64,000 bases of DNA. Source: Streptomyces sp. NBC_01463. GTDB lineage: Bacteria > Actinomycetota > Actinomycetes > Streptomycetales > Streptomycetaceae. The notes under the pieces were generated by a model. That model did no database searches and was not told where the DNA came from. It worked only from the letters and a program-made list of their open reading frames with translations. Below are positions 8,496 to 17,043 of the stretch, in pieces. The first letter of the stretch is position 1; the number at the start of each line of letters is the position of its first letter. The stretch covers positions 6,510,001 to 6,574,000 of the forward strand of contig CP109468.1 of NCBI GenBank assembly GCA_036227345.1. Direction: 5' to 3'. Position numbers and translations under genes: made by a program.

Positions 8496-10297
8496 CCACG
8501 CGGTCCGAGCTGCGAGCGGTGCAGCCACTTGGGGAGCCCGGGTGCCTCCAGGAACCCTTCGGCGCGGCCCGCGGCGACGCCGATGCGCAGCAGGTCCGCG
8601 CTCTTCTCGAAGAGCAGGTAGCGCGGCTCCCAGATCGGCCGGTACTTGGCGTTGGCGCGGTACAGCGACTCGATCTGCCACCAGCGGGAGAAGAAGCTCA
8701 GCAGCGAACGCCACAGCCGGAGCACCGGTCCCGCGCCGAGCCGCGAGCCGCGTTCGAAGACCGAGCGGAACATCGCGAAGTTCAGCGACACCTGCGTGAC
8801 GCCGATCTTCCCGGCCCGTTGCAGGAGTTCGATGACCATGAACTCCATCAGTCCGTTCTCGGCGTCCCGGTCACGGCGCATCAGGTCGAGGGAGAGGCCG
8901 TTGGGCCCCCAGGGCACGAAGCTCAGCACGGCCCGCAGCTCCCCGGGACCGCCGTCGTCGCCGGGGGCGGTGTCGCGGCATTCGAGCATCACGCACTGCC
9001 CGTCGGCCGGGTCGCCGAGCCGCCCCAGGGCCATCGAGAAGCCGCGTTCGGTCGCGCCGTCGCGCCAGTCGTCGGCCCGCCGCACCAACTCGGCCATCTC
9101 GGCCCCGGGAATGTCCGCGTGCCGGCGCACCGTCACCTCGTAACCGGCCCGCTTGACCCGGTTGTACGCCTGCCGGACGGTCCGCATCGCCCGCCCCTCC
9201 AGGGTGAAGTCGGCGGTCTCCACGATCGCCTCGTCGCCCAGCTCCAGGGCGTCGAGGCCGTGCCGGGCGTAGATCGTGCCGCCCTCCTCGCTCGCCCCCA
9301 TCACCGCGGGGATCCAGCCGTGCTCGCGGGCCTCGGCCAGCCAGGGGCCGATCGCCCCGGGCCAGGCCTCGGGGTCGCCGATCGGGTCGCCGGAGGCCAG
9401 CGAGACCCCGCCGACCACCCGGTAGGTGACGGCCGCCTTCCCGGTCGGCGACCAGATGACGCTCTTCTCGCAGCGCAGCGCGAAGTAGCCCAGCGAGTCG
9501 CGCTCACCGTGCTTGTCGAGCAGGGCGCGCAGCGCCGTCTCGTCCTCGGGCGTGATCGGGTCGACCGCGCGGCGGGAGCGGAAGGCCGCGTACACGACGG
9601 CGATCAGCAGCAGGGTGGACAGGATGTTGATGACGACGTTGACCCAGCCCGGAGTGGAGATGCCGGGGAACCGGGAGTCGTCCGCCGCGACGGAGACGAG
9701 GCGCAGCGCGCCGTAGCGCCAGCGGTCCAGGAACGTCGAACGGTAGTCGTCGTGCGCGGTGTTGGTGACGGTGACCAGGCCGGCGGCGATCAGCGAGGTG
9801 ACCAGCAGTCCGCCGACCGCCACCAGCGCGGCCAGCTTCGGGTTGGACCGGTCGCCCTTCGCGTAGAACTCGCGCCGGCCGAGGGCCAGGGCGAGGACGA
9901 AGACGGCGGTCAGCGCCAGCGAGATCCAGTTCTGCGGGTACCGGCGGACCTCCGGAAAGCCGATCACCGCGGCGAAGAGCAGCAGTGTGAGTCCGCTCAG
10001 CACCGTGTTCACGATCCACGCGGCCCGTTTGCGCCGCCGCATCGTGACGGCGAGGAACAGCGCGACCACCCCGGACGAGAAGCCCGCGGTGAGCAGATAG
10101 GGCGTGAAGTAGTTCTCGGTGTTGTGGCGGCGCAGGTCCTGGCCGAAGGTGACCCAGACGGCACTCAGGAAATTGATGAACGACACGACGCGCAGGTACC
10201 AGATGGCGAACGCCGCGCTGCGTCGCGACCGTTCGGTGCTCTGCGGCCGGGCGGTGCCCCGCCCGGATTCCTCGCTGGCCAATCGGACCTCTCCCAT
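8492..10297 (-). CDS. MprF-like phosphatidylglycerol lysyltransferase (DUF2156) membrane protein
   Basis: A 601-aa protein. The N-terminal half carries about six to seven membrane helices, and the C-terminal half is a DUF2156 acetyltransferase-like fold typical of MprF/LysX aminoacyl-phosphatidylglycerol synthases. Typical blocks are GYFALRCEKSVIWSPTGKAA, SLASGDPIGDP, FVPWGPNGLSLDLMRRD and the C-terminal SLYRANAKYRPIWEPRY. The family moves lysine (or alanine) from aminoacyl-tRNA to phosphatidylglycerol, changing surface charge. The residue used here is not known. It is the first gene of a two-gene unit with the rhomboid-like protein. A TATGAT hexamer (minus strand, 10306-10311) lies only about 8 nt before the ATG, so the mRNA may be nearly leaderless. 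Confidence 0.85.
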   Translation of the reverse strand: MGEVRLASEESGRGTARPQSTERSRRSAAFAIWYLRVVSFINFLSAVWVTFGQDLRRHNTENYFTPYLLTAGFSSGVVALFLAVTMRRRKRAAWIVNTVLSGLTLLLFAAVIGFPEVRRYPQNWISLALTAVFVLALALGRREFYAKGDRSNPKLAALVAVGGLLVTSLIAAGLVTVTNTAHDDYRSTFLDRWRYGALRLVSVAADDSRFPGISTPGWVNVVINILSTLLLIAVVYAAFRSRRAVDPITPEDETALRALLDKHGERDSLGYFALRCEKSVIWSPTGKAAVTYRVVGGVSLASGDPIGDPEAWPGAIGPWLAEAREHGWIPAVMGASEEGGTIYARHGLDALELGDEAIVETADFTLEGRAMRTVRQAYNRVKRAGYEVTVRRHADIPGAEMAELVRRADDWRDGATERGFSMALGRLGDPADGQCVMLECRDTAPGDDGGPGELRAVLSFVPWGPNGLSLDLMRRDRDAENGLMEFMVIELLQRAGKIGVTQVSLNFAMFRSVFERGSRLGAGPVLRLWRSLLSFFSRWWQIESLYRANAKYRPIWEPRYLLFEKSADLLRIGVAAGRAEGFLEAPGLPKWLHRSQLGPRG

Positions 10298-10340
10298 GAA
10301 AAGCGATCATATGGGGCATCGCGCTTCATGAGGAGGCGCC

Positions 10341-10367
10341 CTGCGGCCGGTGTCCGGGCGGCCGCAG
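10341..10367 (-). terminator. Hairpin after cobT
   Basis: A 9-bp perfect stem (10341-10349 with 10359-10367) in the 91-bp gap between cobT and the MprF-like gene. It would separate the cob transcript from the lipid-modification pair. Confidence 0.5.
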
Positions 10368-10388
10368 TCCTCGACCCTCAGGGGTGGA

Positions 10389-11522
10389 TCAGGCCGGGTC
10401 GGCCACCGCGGCCCCTCCGCCGGCGGCCGCCTCCTCGCTGTCGTCGGTGTACTCGGCGGCCTTCGTCTCGTCCGCGTCGTCCTCCGATGCGCGTTCGGGC
10501 AGCTCCGCCGCCAGCGCGGCCGCGGCCTGGACGAACGGAAGGGCGAGCAGTGCCCCGCTTCCTTCACCGACGATGACGCCGTGGTCCAGCAGCGGGTTGA
10601 GCGCCATCCGGTCCAGCGCCTTCGCCTGCGCCGGCTCACCGCTCAACTGCCCCGCCAGCCACCAGTCCGGCGCCCGGAACGCGGCCCGCTGCGCGACCAG
10701 CGCCGCGGCCGCCGAGACCACGCCGTCCAGGATCACCGGCAGCCGGCGCACCGCGCACTGCAGCAGGAACCCCGTCATCGCCGCCAGATCGGCACCGCCC
10801 ACCGTGGCCAGCAGCTCCAGCTGGTCGCCCAGGACCGGACGGGCCCGGCGCAGCGCGTCACGGACCGCCGCGCACTTGCGCATCCAGGCCAGGTCGTCGA
10901 TCCCCGTGCCGCCGCGCCCGGTGACCACCGAGGCGTCGGTGCCGCAGAGCGCCGCGATCAGGGTGGCCGCGGCCGTCGTACCGCCGACGCTCAGATCGCC
11001 GAGCACCACCAGATCGGTGCCCGAGTCGGCCTCCTCGTCGGCGATCGCCATACCGAGGCGCACCGCCTGCTCGGCCTCCTCGGCTGTCATCGCGTCCTCG
11101 ACGTCGATCCGGCCGCTGCCGCGCCGCACCCGGGTCCGCACCACCGCGTCCGGCAGCAGCTGCGGATCGCAGTCCAGACCGGCGTCGACGATCCGTACGG
11201 GCACGGAGAACCTGCGGGCCAGCACCGCGAGCGGCGTCGAGCCGTCCAGCGTCGCCCGCACCAGCTCGTGCGCGCTGCCGGCCGCACGGCCGGACACCCG
11301 CAGCTCCGCCACCCCGTGATCACCGGCGAAGAGCACCACGCGCGGCTGTTCGATCGCCCTGACCGGCACGGCCTGCTGCGCGGCCGAGAGCCATTCGCCC
11401 AGTTCGTCGAGGCGGCCGAGGGCGCCGGGCGGCACGATGAACCGCTCCCGGCGTTCCTCGGCATCTCGCCGCACACCCCCGTCGGGGCGTTCGATCAGGT
11501 CGGAGAAGTCGTCCAGATTCAC
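10389..11522 (-). CDS. cobT: Nicotinate-nucleotide-dimethylbenzimidazole phosphoribosyltransferase
   Basis: Makes alpha-ribazole phosphate from 5,6-dimethylbenzimidazole and nicotinate mononucleotide for the lower ligand of cobalamin. The product is 377 aa. Visible blocks include VVLFAGDHGVAE, LGDLSVGGTTAAATL, GRGGTGIDD and the C-terminal VGEGSGALLALP, whose glutamate matches the catalytic base of the family. The tail after residue 350 is acidic and Ala-rich, an extension absent from enterobacterial CobT. The start is GTG at 11522 with GAGG 9 nt upstream. It is the third gene of the minus-strand run CobU fusion, methyltransferase, cobT. Confidence 0.95.
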   Translation of the reverse strand: MNLDDFSDLIERPDGGVRRDAEERRERFIVPPGALGRLDELGEWLSAAQQAVPVRAIEQPRVVLFAGDHGVAELRVSGRAAGSAHELVRATLDGSTPLAVLARRFSVPVRIVDAGLDCDPQLLPDAVVRTRVRRGSGRIDVEDAMTAEEAEQAVRLGMAIADEEADSGTDLVVLGDLSVGGTTAAATLIAALCGTDASVVTGRGGTGIDDLAWMRKCAAVRDALRRARPVLGDQLELLATVGGADLAAMTGFLLQCAVRRLPVILDGVVSAAAALVAQRAAFRAPDWWLAGQLSGEPAQAKALDRMALNPLLDHGVIVGEGSGALLALPFVQAAAALAAELPERASEDDADETKAAEYTDDSEEAAAGGGAAVADPA

Positions 11523-11642
11523 GGGGGTCTGCCTCGCGGGTCGTGTGGGGTGGCCGGGGAGCCCGGCGCGGGCTCGGAGGCCGCCGGGTGGCCTCGGAGC
11601 CTCTTGACGGGAACAGTACCTGCCGCGTTTTCCGGCCCTCCC

Positions 11643-12482
11643 TCAGTGCGCCGCCCGGTCCCCGAAGCGCAGCAGGGTCATCGCGGGTGTCAGGGTCCGC
11701 ACCCCGGGGAGCAGGTTCTGGACCCGGATCAGTTCGCCCATGGCGCCGCGCCCGCGCGGCAGACGCAGCGCCCGCACCTCGGTGATGCCCGGATGCGCGC
11801 CGCGCAGCTTCCCGCGCTCACCCGGGTCCATCGCCCAGCGCATCGGCGGGATCGTCATGGCGCCCACCTTCGAGGTGCCCGCCACCGTGCCCTTCGCGAG
11901 CCACCTCGACATCGTGTCCAGGACGAGGATCCCGCCCGGCAGCCGTTCGGCGCAGGCGGCCAGTACGCGGCGCACCTCGGCGGGGCGCAGATACATCAGC
12001 AGCCCCTGCGCCGTGACGACCACGCCCCGGCCCTCCGGGTCCTCGATCTCGTCCAGCCAGGAGAGGTCCGTCGCCGACCCGGACAGCGTCCGCAGCCGGT
12101 CCGAGGGCGGCAGCAGCGTGTGGCGCAGGGTGGCGACCTCGGGCAGCTCCACGCTCAGCCAGTCCAGCCGGCCGTTGTCCACCCGCCAGAACCCGGTCTC
12201 CAGACCGTCTCCGAGCGCGACCACGGTGGCCCGCGGCCGGTCGTCGAGGTACTCCTGCACGGCCAGGTCGAAGCAGCGCGACCGCAGCCCCTGCGCCTGC
12301 GAGTGGAACGGGCCGGGCACCCCGAACCGCTCCTCGAAGGGATAGTCCAGGTTCGCCAGCAACTCGAGCGCCATCGGGTCGTCCAGCACCGGATAGGGCC
12401 GGCCCGCCTCGTACGCCCGGTTGTACAACGTCCACAGCAGGGTCTCCGGCACCCCGTTCAGCATCGGCCGCACACGTGCCAT
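11643..12482 (-). CDS. LCM/PPM-type class I SAM-dependent methyltransferase
   Basis: A 279-aa protein of the leucine-carboxyl-methyltransferase-like group, which includes polyketide O-methyltransferases. An N-terminal block RAYEAGRPYPVLDDPMA is followed by the SAM-binding VVALGDGLETGFWRVD, the SVELPEV acidic stretch and VVVTAQGLLMYLRP. The start is ATG at 12482 with GGAGGAG nearby. It sits between the CobU fusion and cobT with gaps of 45 and 120 bp, so it may share their transcript. A methyl substrate in corrinoid metabolism is possible but unsupported. The substrate is unknown. Confidence 0.85.
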   Translation of the reverse strand: MARVRPMLNGVPETLLWTLYNRAYEAGRPYPVLDDPMALELLANLDYPFEERFGVPGPFHSQAQGLRSRCFDLAVQEYLDDRPRATVVALGDGLETGFWRVDNGRLDWLSVELPEVATLRHTLLPPSDRLRTLSGSATDLSWLDEIEDPEGRGVVVTAQGLLMYLRPAEVRRVLAACAERLPGGILVLDTMSRWLAKGTVAGTSKVGAMTIPPMRWAMDPGERGKLRGAHPGITEVRALRLPRGRGAMGELIRVQNLLPGVRTLTPAMTLLRFGDRAAH

Positions 12483-12527
12483 GTCCGCTCCTCCTGTTCC
12501 GTTCCGTTTCTTCCGGCGGGCGGTCGC

Positions 12528-13730
12528 TCAGCCGCGCAGGGTCAGCGCCTGCCCGGCGACCACCAGCAGCACCTGCTCGCACTCGTCGGCGACCGCGGCG
12601 TTCAGCCGGCCCAGCTCGTCCCGGAAGCGCCGGCCGGCGGCGGTCGCGGGCACCACGCCCGACCCGGTCTCGTTGGTCACCACGACGACGGTGCGCCGCG
12701 TCCCGCGGACCGCGGCCACCAGCTCGGCGGTCCGCTCCCGCAGCGCCCGCTCACCTCCGCCTGCCCAGGCCTCGTCGTCCCAGGCATCCACCCGGTCCAT
12801 CGCGTCCGTCAGCCAGAGCGAGAGGCAGTCGATCAGCAGCGGCGGCCCGTCCGATGCCAGCAGCTCCGCCGGCTCGCAGGTCTCCTCGGTGCGCCAGGCC
12901 GCCGGTCTGCGCTCCCGGTGCAGCCCGATCCGGGCCGCCCACTCCGCGTCGCCCTCCCGGCCGCCGCCGGTCGCCACGTACACGACCTCGGGGTACGTCT
13001 CCAGCCGCCGCTCGGCCTCGACGGACTTGCCGGACCGCGCGCCGCCGGTCACCAGCGTGCGCCGGGGGACCTCGGCCGCCGCGTGGTACCCGCCGACGGT
13101 CAGCGTCGTGCCGTCCGGCACCGCCCGCGCCCCGGCGGCGGCGAGCCGGCGGTCGAGCTCGGGGCCGGACGGGGCGTCGTGGTCCAGATGGACGGCGATC
13201 AGCTCGGTGTCCGGTCCGACCGCCTCGACGGCGCGCAGCCGGGCCACCGCGTCGGGCCGTCCCACGACGTCACCGACGACCATGTCGTACGCCTCCGCCA
13301 CCCGGTCGGCGAGACCTGCCGGAGCGGCGCCCGGCGGCAGGTAGAGCAGCCGCTCGCCCTCCGGTGACGTCACCTCGTACCCGGTGCCCGGCGCGTCCAT
13401 CGGAACGGCCCGCACCCGGTGTCCGCTGATCAGCGTCAGCACCCGTCCGTCCGGCACCCGGCCGGCCGGGGGCAGCCCGGCGGGCAGCTCGACGGCGGGG
13501 CCGTCGTGCGGATGGGTGAGCAGCACCTGCCGTACGCCGGTGAGTGAATGCCCCGCACGGGCGGCGGCGAACACCGCCCCGGGGGTGAGGTCGAGCAGCA
13601 GCGCGTCGTCGACCAGCAGAGCGGTCGCGGCCCGCGCACGCGCCCCGCGGGCGGTGGCGCAGGCGGCGCAGGGGCAGTCGGGCCGCGGCAGCCCGTCGGG
13701 GGCTCCGGTGCCGAGCAGAGTCAGTTCCAC
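12528..13730 (-). CDS. cobU: MBL-fold domain fused to CobU (adenosylcobinamide kinase / guanylyltransferase)
   Basis: A 400-aa fusion. Residues 1 to about 225 form a metallo-beta-lactamase-type fold. Residues about 228-400 are CobU, which phosphorylates adenosylcobinamide and transfers GMP. CobU is clear from the P-loop GGARSGKS and VVVTNETGSGVVP. In the MBL part the metal motif is degenerate: T72-H73-P-H75-D-G-P keeps two histidines but lacks the Asp-His that should follow, although a Cys cluster CPCAAC is present at 19-24. The domain may therefore be structural or regulatory. The start is ATG at 13730 (MELTLLGTGAPDG, typical of MBL proteins). It opens the minus-strand cob run. No cobalamin riboswitch is visible in the 128 bp upstream. 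Confidence 0.92.
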   Translation of the reverse strand: MELTLLGTGAPDGLPRPDCPCAACATARGARARAATALLVDDALLLDLTPGAVFAAARAGHSLTGVRQVLLTHPHDGPAVELPAGLPPAGRVPDGRVLTLISGHRVRAVPMDAPGTGYEVTSPEGERLLYLPPGAAPAGLADRVAEAYDMVVGDVVGRPDAVARLRAVEAVGPDTELIAVHLDHDAPSGPELDRRLAAAGARAVPDGTTLTVGGYHAAAEVPRRTLVTGGARSGKSVEAERRLETYPEVVYVATGGGREGDAEWAARIGLHRERRPAAWRTEETCEPAELLASDGPPLLIDCLSLWLTDAMDRVDAWDDEAWAGGGERALRERTAELVAAVRGTRRTVVVVTNETGSGVVPATAAGRRFRDELGRLNAAVADECEQVLLVVAGQALTLRG

Positions 13731-13858
13731 GCCCCGATCCTCCCGCGTCCCCGCACCGGGTGCGCGACGTGGGGGTGACCGGAGGTGCCGGGGCCCCTTC
13801 CCGCGCTGGTCGTAAGCACTAGGCTGCGGGACGGAACAAAGTGACCCAGGAGGCGGAC

Positions 13859-14068
13859 ATGGCGTGGACGTGGCGGTTCGAGAAGTCCGACGGTACGGAG
13901 ACGGAGCCGGCCCTGCAGCCGGACGAATTCACGACGCAGGGTGACGCGGAGTCCTGGATCGGTGAGTACTGGAAGGAACTCCTCGACGGCGGGGCGGACC
14001 AGGCGACGCTCTTCGACGACACGACGAAGATCTACGGCCCGATGAGCCTCCAGGCCGAGCAGAGCTGA
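13859..14068 (+). CDS. Small conserved protein of unknown function
   Basis: A 69-aa acidic protein starting MAWTWRFEKSDGTE, rich in Asp/Glu and aromatic residues, with no signal or membrane segment. ATG 13859 is preceded by AGGAGG with correct spacing, which supports it over the GTG at 13841. It is monocistronic, divergent from the CobU fusion and closed by a perfect hairpin. I recognise it as a type of short protein common in Streptomyces, but no function is known to me. Confidence 0.8.
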   Translation: MAWTWRFEKSDGTETEPALQPDEFTTQGDAESWIGEYWKELLDGGADQATLFDDTTKIYGPMSLQAEQS

Positions 14069-14076
14069 ACGGAACG

Positions 14077-14112
14077 AACGCCGGGCGGGCCCGAGAGGGC
14101 CCGCCCGGCGTT
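14077..14112. terminator. Bidirectional intrinsic terminator
   Basis: A 16-bp perfect stem (14077-14092 with 14097-14112) capped by a GAGA tetraloop of the GNRA type. It lies between the small-protein gene and the convergent HtrA-like gene and serves both. Confidence 0.9.
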
Positions 14113-14134
14113 GTCCGGACCGTGTGCCGGGGAG

Positions 14135-15226
14135 TCAGATCTCGCCGAGCGTGACCTCGGCCGTCCGGTCCGCACCGGCGCGCTGGTACGTCACGGTGAC
14201 CTTCTGGCCCGGCTTGTCCGACGCCAGCGCCTCCGAGAGGGAGGTGATCGTGGTGACGGGAGTGCTGCCGATCTTGGTGATGATGTCGCCGGCCCGCAGC
14301 CCCGCCTTCTCCGCGGCGCCGCCCTTCGTCACGCTGACGAGCGCGACCCCCGCCGGCTGGTAGCTGTCGTCGACGACGGTCCGGCCGGTGATGTTCAGCG
14401 CGGCCCGGCCGGAGTCGGTGACCTTGCCGCTCTTGATGATCTGGTCAGCGACCGTCTTCACCATCGAGACGGGGATGGCGAAGCCGATGCCAGGCGCCGC
14501 GCTGTCACCCATCTGGGGGTCCGTGGCCGCCAGCGTCGGGATGCCGATGACCTCGCTGTCCAGGTTCACCAGGGCGCCGCCGCTGTTGCCCGGGTTGATC
14601 GCCGCCGAGGTCTGCACCATGTTGGCGATGGTCGCGCCCGTGCCGCCGCCGGCGCGGGTCTCGCTCACGGTCCGGCCGAGCGCCGAGACGATGCCCTGGG
14701 TGACGCTGCTGGACAGGCCAAGGGGCGAGCCCATCGCCAGCACGATCTGGCCGACCGCGACCTTCTCCGAGTCGCCGAACTTCGCGGGCTTCAGCCCGTC
14801 CGGGACGTCGTCGAGCTTGATGACCGCGAGATCCTGCTCGGGATAGGCGGCGACCAGCGAGGCGCTCAGCACCTTCTCGCCGGTGGCCACGGTCACCTTG
14901 AAGGTCTTCTCGTCGCCGACGACATGGGCGTTGGTGACGATGTGGCCCTTGGCGTCGTAGACGATGCCGGAGCCGAGACTGTCCGAGGCGTCGATCTGCA
15001 CCACCGAGGGAAGCACGTCCTCGATGACGGACTGGTATTCGCTCTGAAGATCACCGGTGGCCTTCGCGGCCGAGCCCTGCTGGGTCGAACCGGACTTCGT
15101 CGCGGAGGCGTCGGAGGCTGGGGAATTCGAGTCGGAGCAACCGCTCACCAGCGCGATCGCACAGACACCTGCGGACAGGGGCAGCAGCAGCCGGCGCACA
15201 CGGCTGCGGGAGTGAAAGGCATCCAT
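14135..15226 (-). CDS. HtrA/DegP-like serine protease lipoprotein with PDZ domain
   Basis: A 363-aa envelope protease of the S1C family. A signal with lipobox LVSGC, a Ser/Ala linker, then a trypsin-like domain with all three catalytic residues: His in VTNAHVVG, Asp in DLAVIKLDD and Ser in GNSGGAL. A C-terminal PDZ domain (about 270-363, AGLRAGDIITKIG) binds substrate tails. Family members degrade or hold misfolded exported proteins. The start is ATG at 15226. A TAATAAT hexamer ends only about 6 nt before the ATG, so the message may be leaderless. It is followed by the 14077-14112 terminator. Confidence 0.93.
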   Translation of the reverse strand: MDAFHSRSRVRRLLLPLSAGVCAIALVSGCSDSNSPASDASATKSGSTQQGSAAKATGDLQSEYQSVIEDVLPSVVQIDASDSLGSGIVYDAKGHIVTNAHVVGDEKTFKVTVATGEKVLSASLVAAYPEQDLAVIKLDDVPDGLKPAKFGDSEKVAVGQIVLAMGSPLGLSSSVTQGIVSALGRTVSETRAGGGTGATIANMVQTSAAINPGNSGGALVNLDSEVIGIPTLAATDPQMGDSAAPGIGFAIPVSMVKTVADQIIKSGKVTDSGRAALNITGRTVVDDSYQPAGVALVSVTKGGAAEKAGLRAGDIITKIGSTPVTTITSLSEALASDKPGQKVTVTYQRAGADRTAEVTLGEI

Positions 15227-15317
15227 GTCCGGATTATTACGTTTAACCCCATTGGCGGCCTGCCGGGCGCACCCGCCCGGGGAGCCCCCGGCCGAAGGGC
15301 CGTCCTGCGGGGCGGTG

Positions 15318-16130
15318 TCAGCCCCGCACGCCGCACAGGTGCAGCAGCGCGGCCACCCTGCGGTACGGATCCGTGCGTCCCGCCCGGTCCTCCGCGGCCA
15401 GCACCCGCTCCAGCTCCGCCGCCGACGGCAGTTCCGCGTCGTTGCTCACGTTGTCCGTGAAGACCCGCACCCCGTACCAGGCGCGCAGCGGTGCGGCGAT
15501 CCCGGCGAGCGTCGCGGTGAGGGCGTCGAGCCGGTCCGCGCGCACGGAGAGCCCGAGGCGGTTGGTGTACCGGTCCGTGTCGAACGCGGTCAGCGCCGCC
15601 TCCCAGTCCCCGGCGGTCCCGGGCCGCATCGCCAGCGCGTCCGCGTTCCGCACGAGCAGCGACAGCAGTCCGCCCGGGGCGAGCATCCGGGCCAGACCGG
15701 CCACCATGGCGTCGGGCTCCTGGACGTACATCAGGACGCCGTGGCAGAGCACCACGTCGAAACTGCCGGGCAGGAAGTGGACCCCGGTGTCCTGGCCGTT
15801 GCCCTCGATGAGCCGGACCCGCTCACGGATGCCGGCGGGCTCGCCGCCGAGCGCCTCGCGGGCGACCCGCAGCATCTCGGCGTCGGATTCGAGACCCGTG
15901 ACCGTGTGACCGGCCCGGGCCAGGCGCAGCGCCTGGGTGCCCTGGCCCATGCCGACATCGAGGATCCGCAGCCGCTGCCCGACCGGGAAGCGCGCCGCGA
16001 TCTGCTCGTCCAGCTGCCGGGCGACCAGCTCCTGGCGGACGGTGTTGCGCAGTCCGCCGAGCCCCTTCAGCCAGGCCGGCGAAGCCCCGGCGAAACCGGG
16101 GACCGCATCACCCGGCCGACCGGCGGACAC
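15318..16130 (-). CDS. Class I SAM-dependent methyltransferase, CmoM/SmtA-like
   Basis: A 270-aa protein with motif I ILDVGMGQGTQAL, an acidic loop GLESD, VLCHGVLMYV and APGGLLSLLVRN. The C-terminal block RAWYGVRVFTDNV resembles CmoM/SmtA, which methylates a wobble-uridine modification in gamma-proteobacterial tRNA. Whether that modification exists here is unknown, so only the methyltransferase fold is firmly supported. A GTG start at 16130 is used, without a good ribosome-binding site. It follows the DUF3043 gene by 29 bp on the same strand, suggesting one transcript. Confidence 0.85.
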   Translation of the reverse strand: MSAGRPGDAVPGFAGASPAWLKGLGGLRNTVRQELVARQLDEQIAARFPVGQRLRILDVGMGQGTQALRLARAGHTVTGLESDAEMLRVAREALGGEPAGIRERVRLIEGNGQDTGVHFLPGSFDVVLCHGVLMYVQEPDAMVAGLARMLAPGGLLSLLVRNADALAMRPGTAGDWEAALTAFDTDRYTNRLGLSVRADRLDALTATLAGIAAPLRAWYGVRVFTDNVSNDAELPSAAELERVLAAEDRAGRTDPYRRVAALLHLCGVRG

Positions 16131-16159
16131 GCCGCCGGCCGGACCGGAGAGATCCGTAC

Positions 16160-16759
16160 TCAGGGCCGCTCTCCGCGCTTGACCTGCGGCTTCGGCAGCC
16201 GGAGCCGGCGCATCTGGAGCGTACGCATCAGGCCGTAGGCGACCGCGCCACGCTTGGGCGTGTCCGGGAAGCGCTCGTTCAGCTGCTTGCGCAGCCGGAA
16301 CGTGAGCCCGATCGAGTCGATGACGATCAGCACGATCACGCCGAGCCAGAGCAGCAGCGAGATGTTCTGGATGCCCTGCACCTGGATCACGCTGAGGATC
16401 AGGATGACCACGGCGAGCGGCAGGAAGAACTCCGCGATGCAGAAGCGCGAGTCCACGAAGTCGCGGACGAAGCGGCGGACCGGACCCTTGTCGCGGGCCG
16501 GCAGATAGCGCTCGTCGCCACTGGCCAGCGCCTCGCGCTGCTTGGCCATGTCGACACGGCGCGCTTCGCGCTGGCGCTTCATGGCCTCCTTGCGGTCGGT
16601 CGGCGCACCACTGGAGGCACGGCGGCGCTGCGACTGGGCGTCGCTGCGCTTGGGGGTGGGGCGACCTTTGGGGGCCTGCGGGTCGCGGGACGTCTTGGAG
16701 AGGTCCGCCGTCACCTTGTCGGTGGGGGCCTTCTCTTCCTTGGAGCGGCTACGGAACAC
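16160..16759 (-). CDS. DUF3043 membrane protein
   Basis: A 199-aa actinobacterial protein. The highly charged N-terminal half (Lys/Arg/Gln-rich, about 1-95) is cytoplasmic, and two adjacent membrane helices follow (FFLPLAVVILILSVI and LLLWLGVIVLIVIDSIGL), then a basic tail. It matches the DUF3043 family, whose function is not established. I use GTG 16759 (VFRSRSKEE); the longer frame to 16870 adds residues without family character. It is divergent from pspA, and the 284 bp between them hold both promoters. Confidence 0.85.
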   Translation of the reverse strand: MFRSRSKEEKAPTDKVTADLSKTSRDPQAPKGRPTPKRSDAQSQRRRASSGAPTDRKEAMKRQREARRVDMAKQREALASGDERYLPARDKGPVRRFVRDFVDSRFCIAEFFLPLAVVILILSVIQVQGIQNISLLLWLGVIVLIVIDSIGLTFRLRKQLNERFPDTPKRGAVAYGLMRTLQMRRLRLPKPQVKRGERP

Positions 16760-17043
16760 AAGGCCCAAGGGTACGGGGTCGATCGCCACGACCCCAGGCC
16801 GGCCGGGAACGATCCGGCAACGGCCTGCGTCCTCGCTGGTGTGCGAGCGGGACGATACGGGCGTCACCACCGGTTTCCCTGACCTTCACCTACTCCCTGG
16901 GCCGGAGTGGTCACCGGTGGCAGTCGTCCTTGGGGAGGACCCCATCCTTGCTCGAACAGTGCGGTAATAGAGGCAGGGCCCGTACTGTGGGTTCTGTTGG
17001 AGTGCTGGAGACCCGTTAAGTCAGAAGGGGGCGCGCGAAGCCC

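Noticed and set aside
10350..13367. Plus-strand frame of 1005 codons opposite cobT, the methyltransferase and CobU
   Set aside because: It is antisense to three genes with clear motifs, and Arg/His/Gln-rich without domain features.
13731..13858. Cobalamin riboswitch before the cob genes
   Set aside because: No B12-box-like sequence or characteristic aptamer blocks were found in this 128-bp gap.
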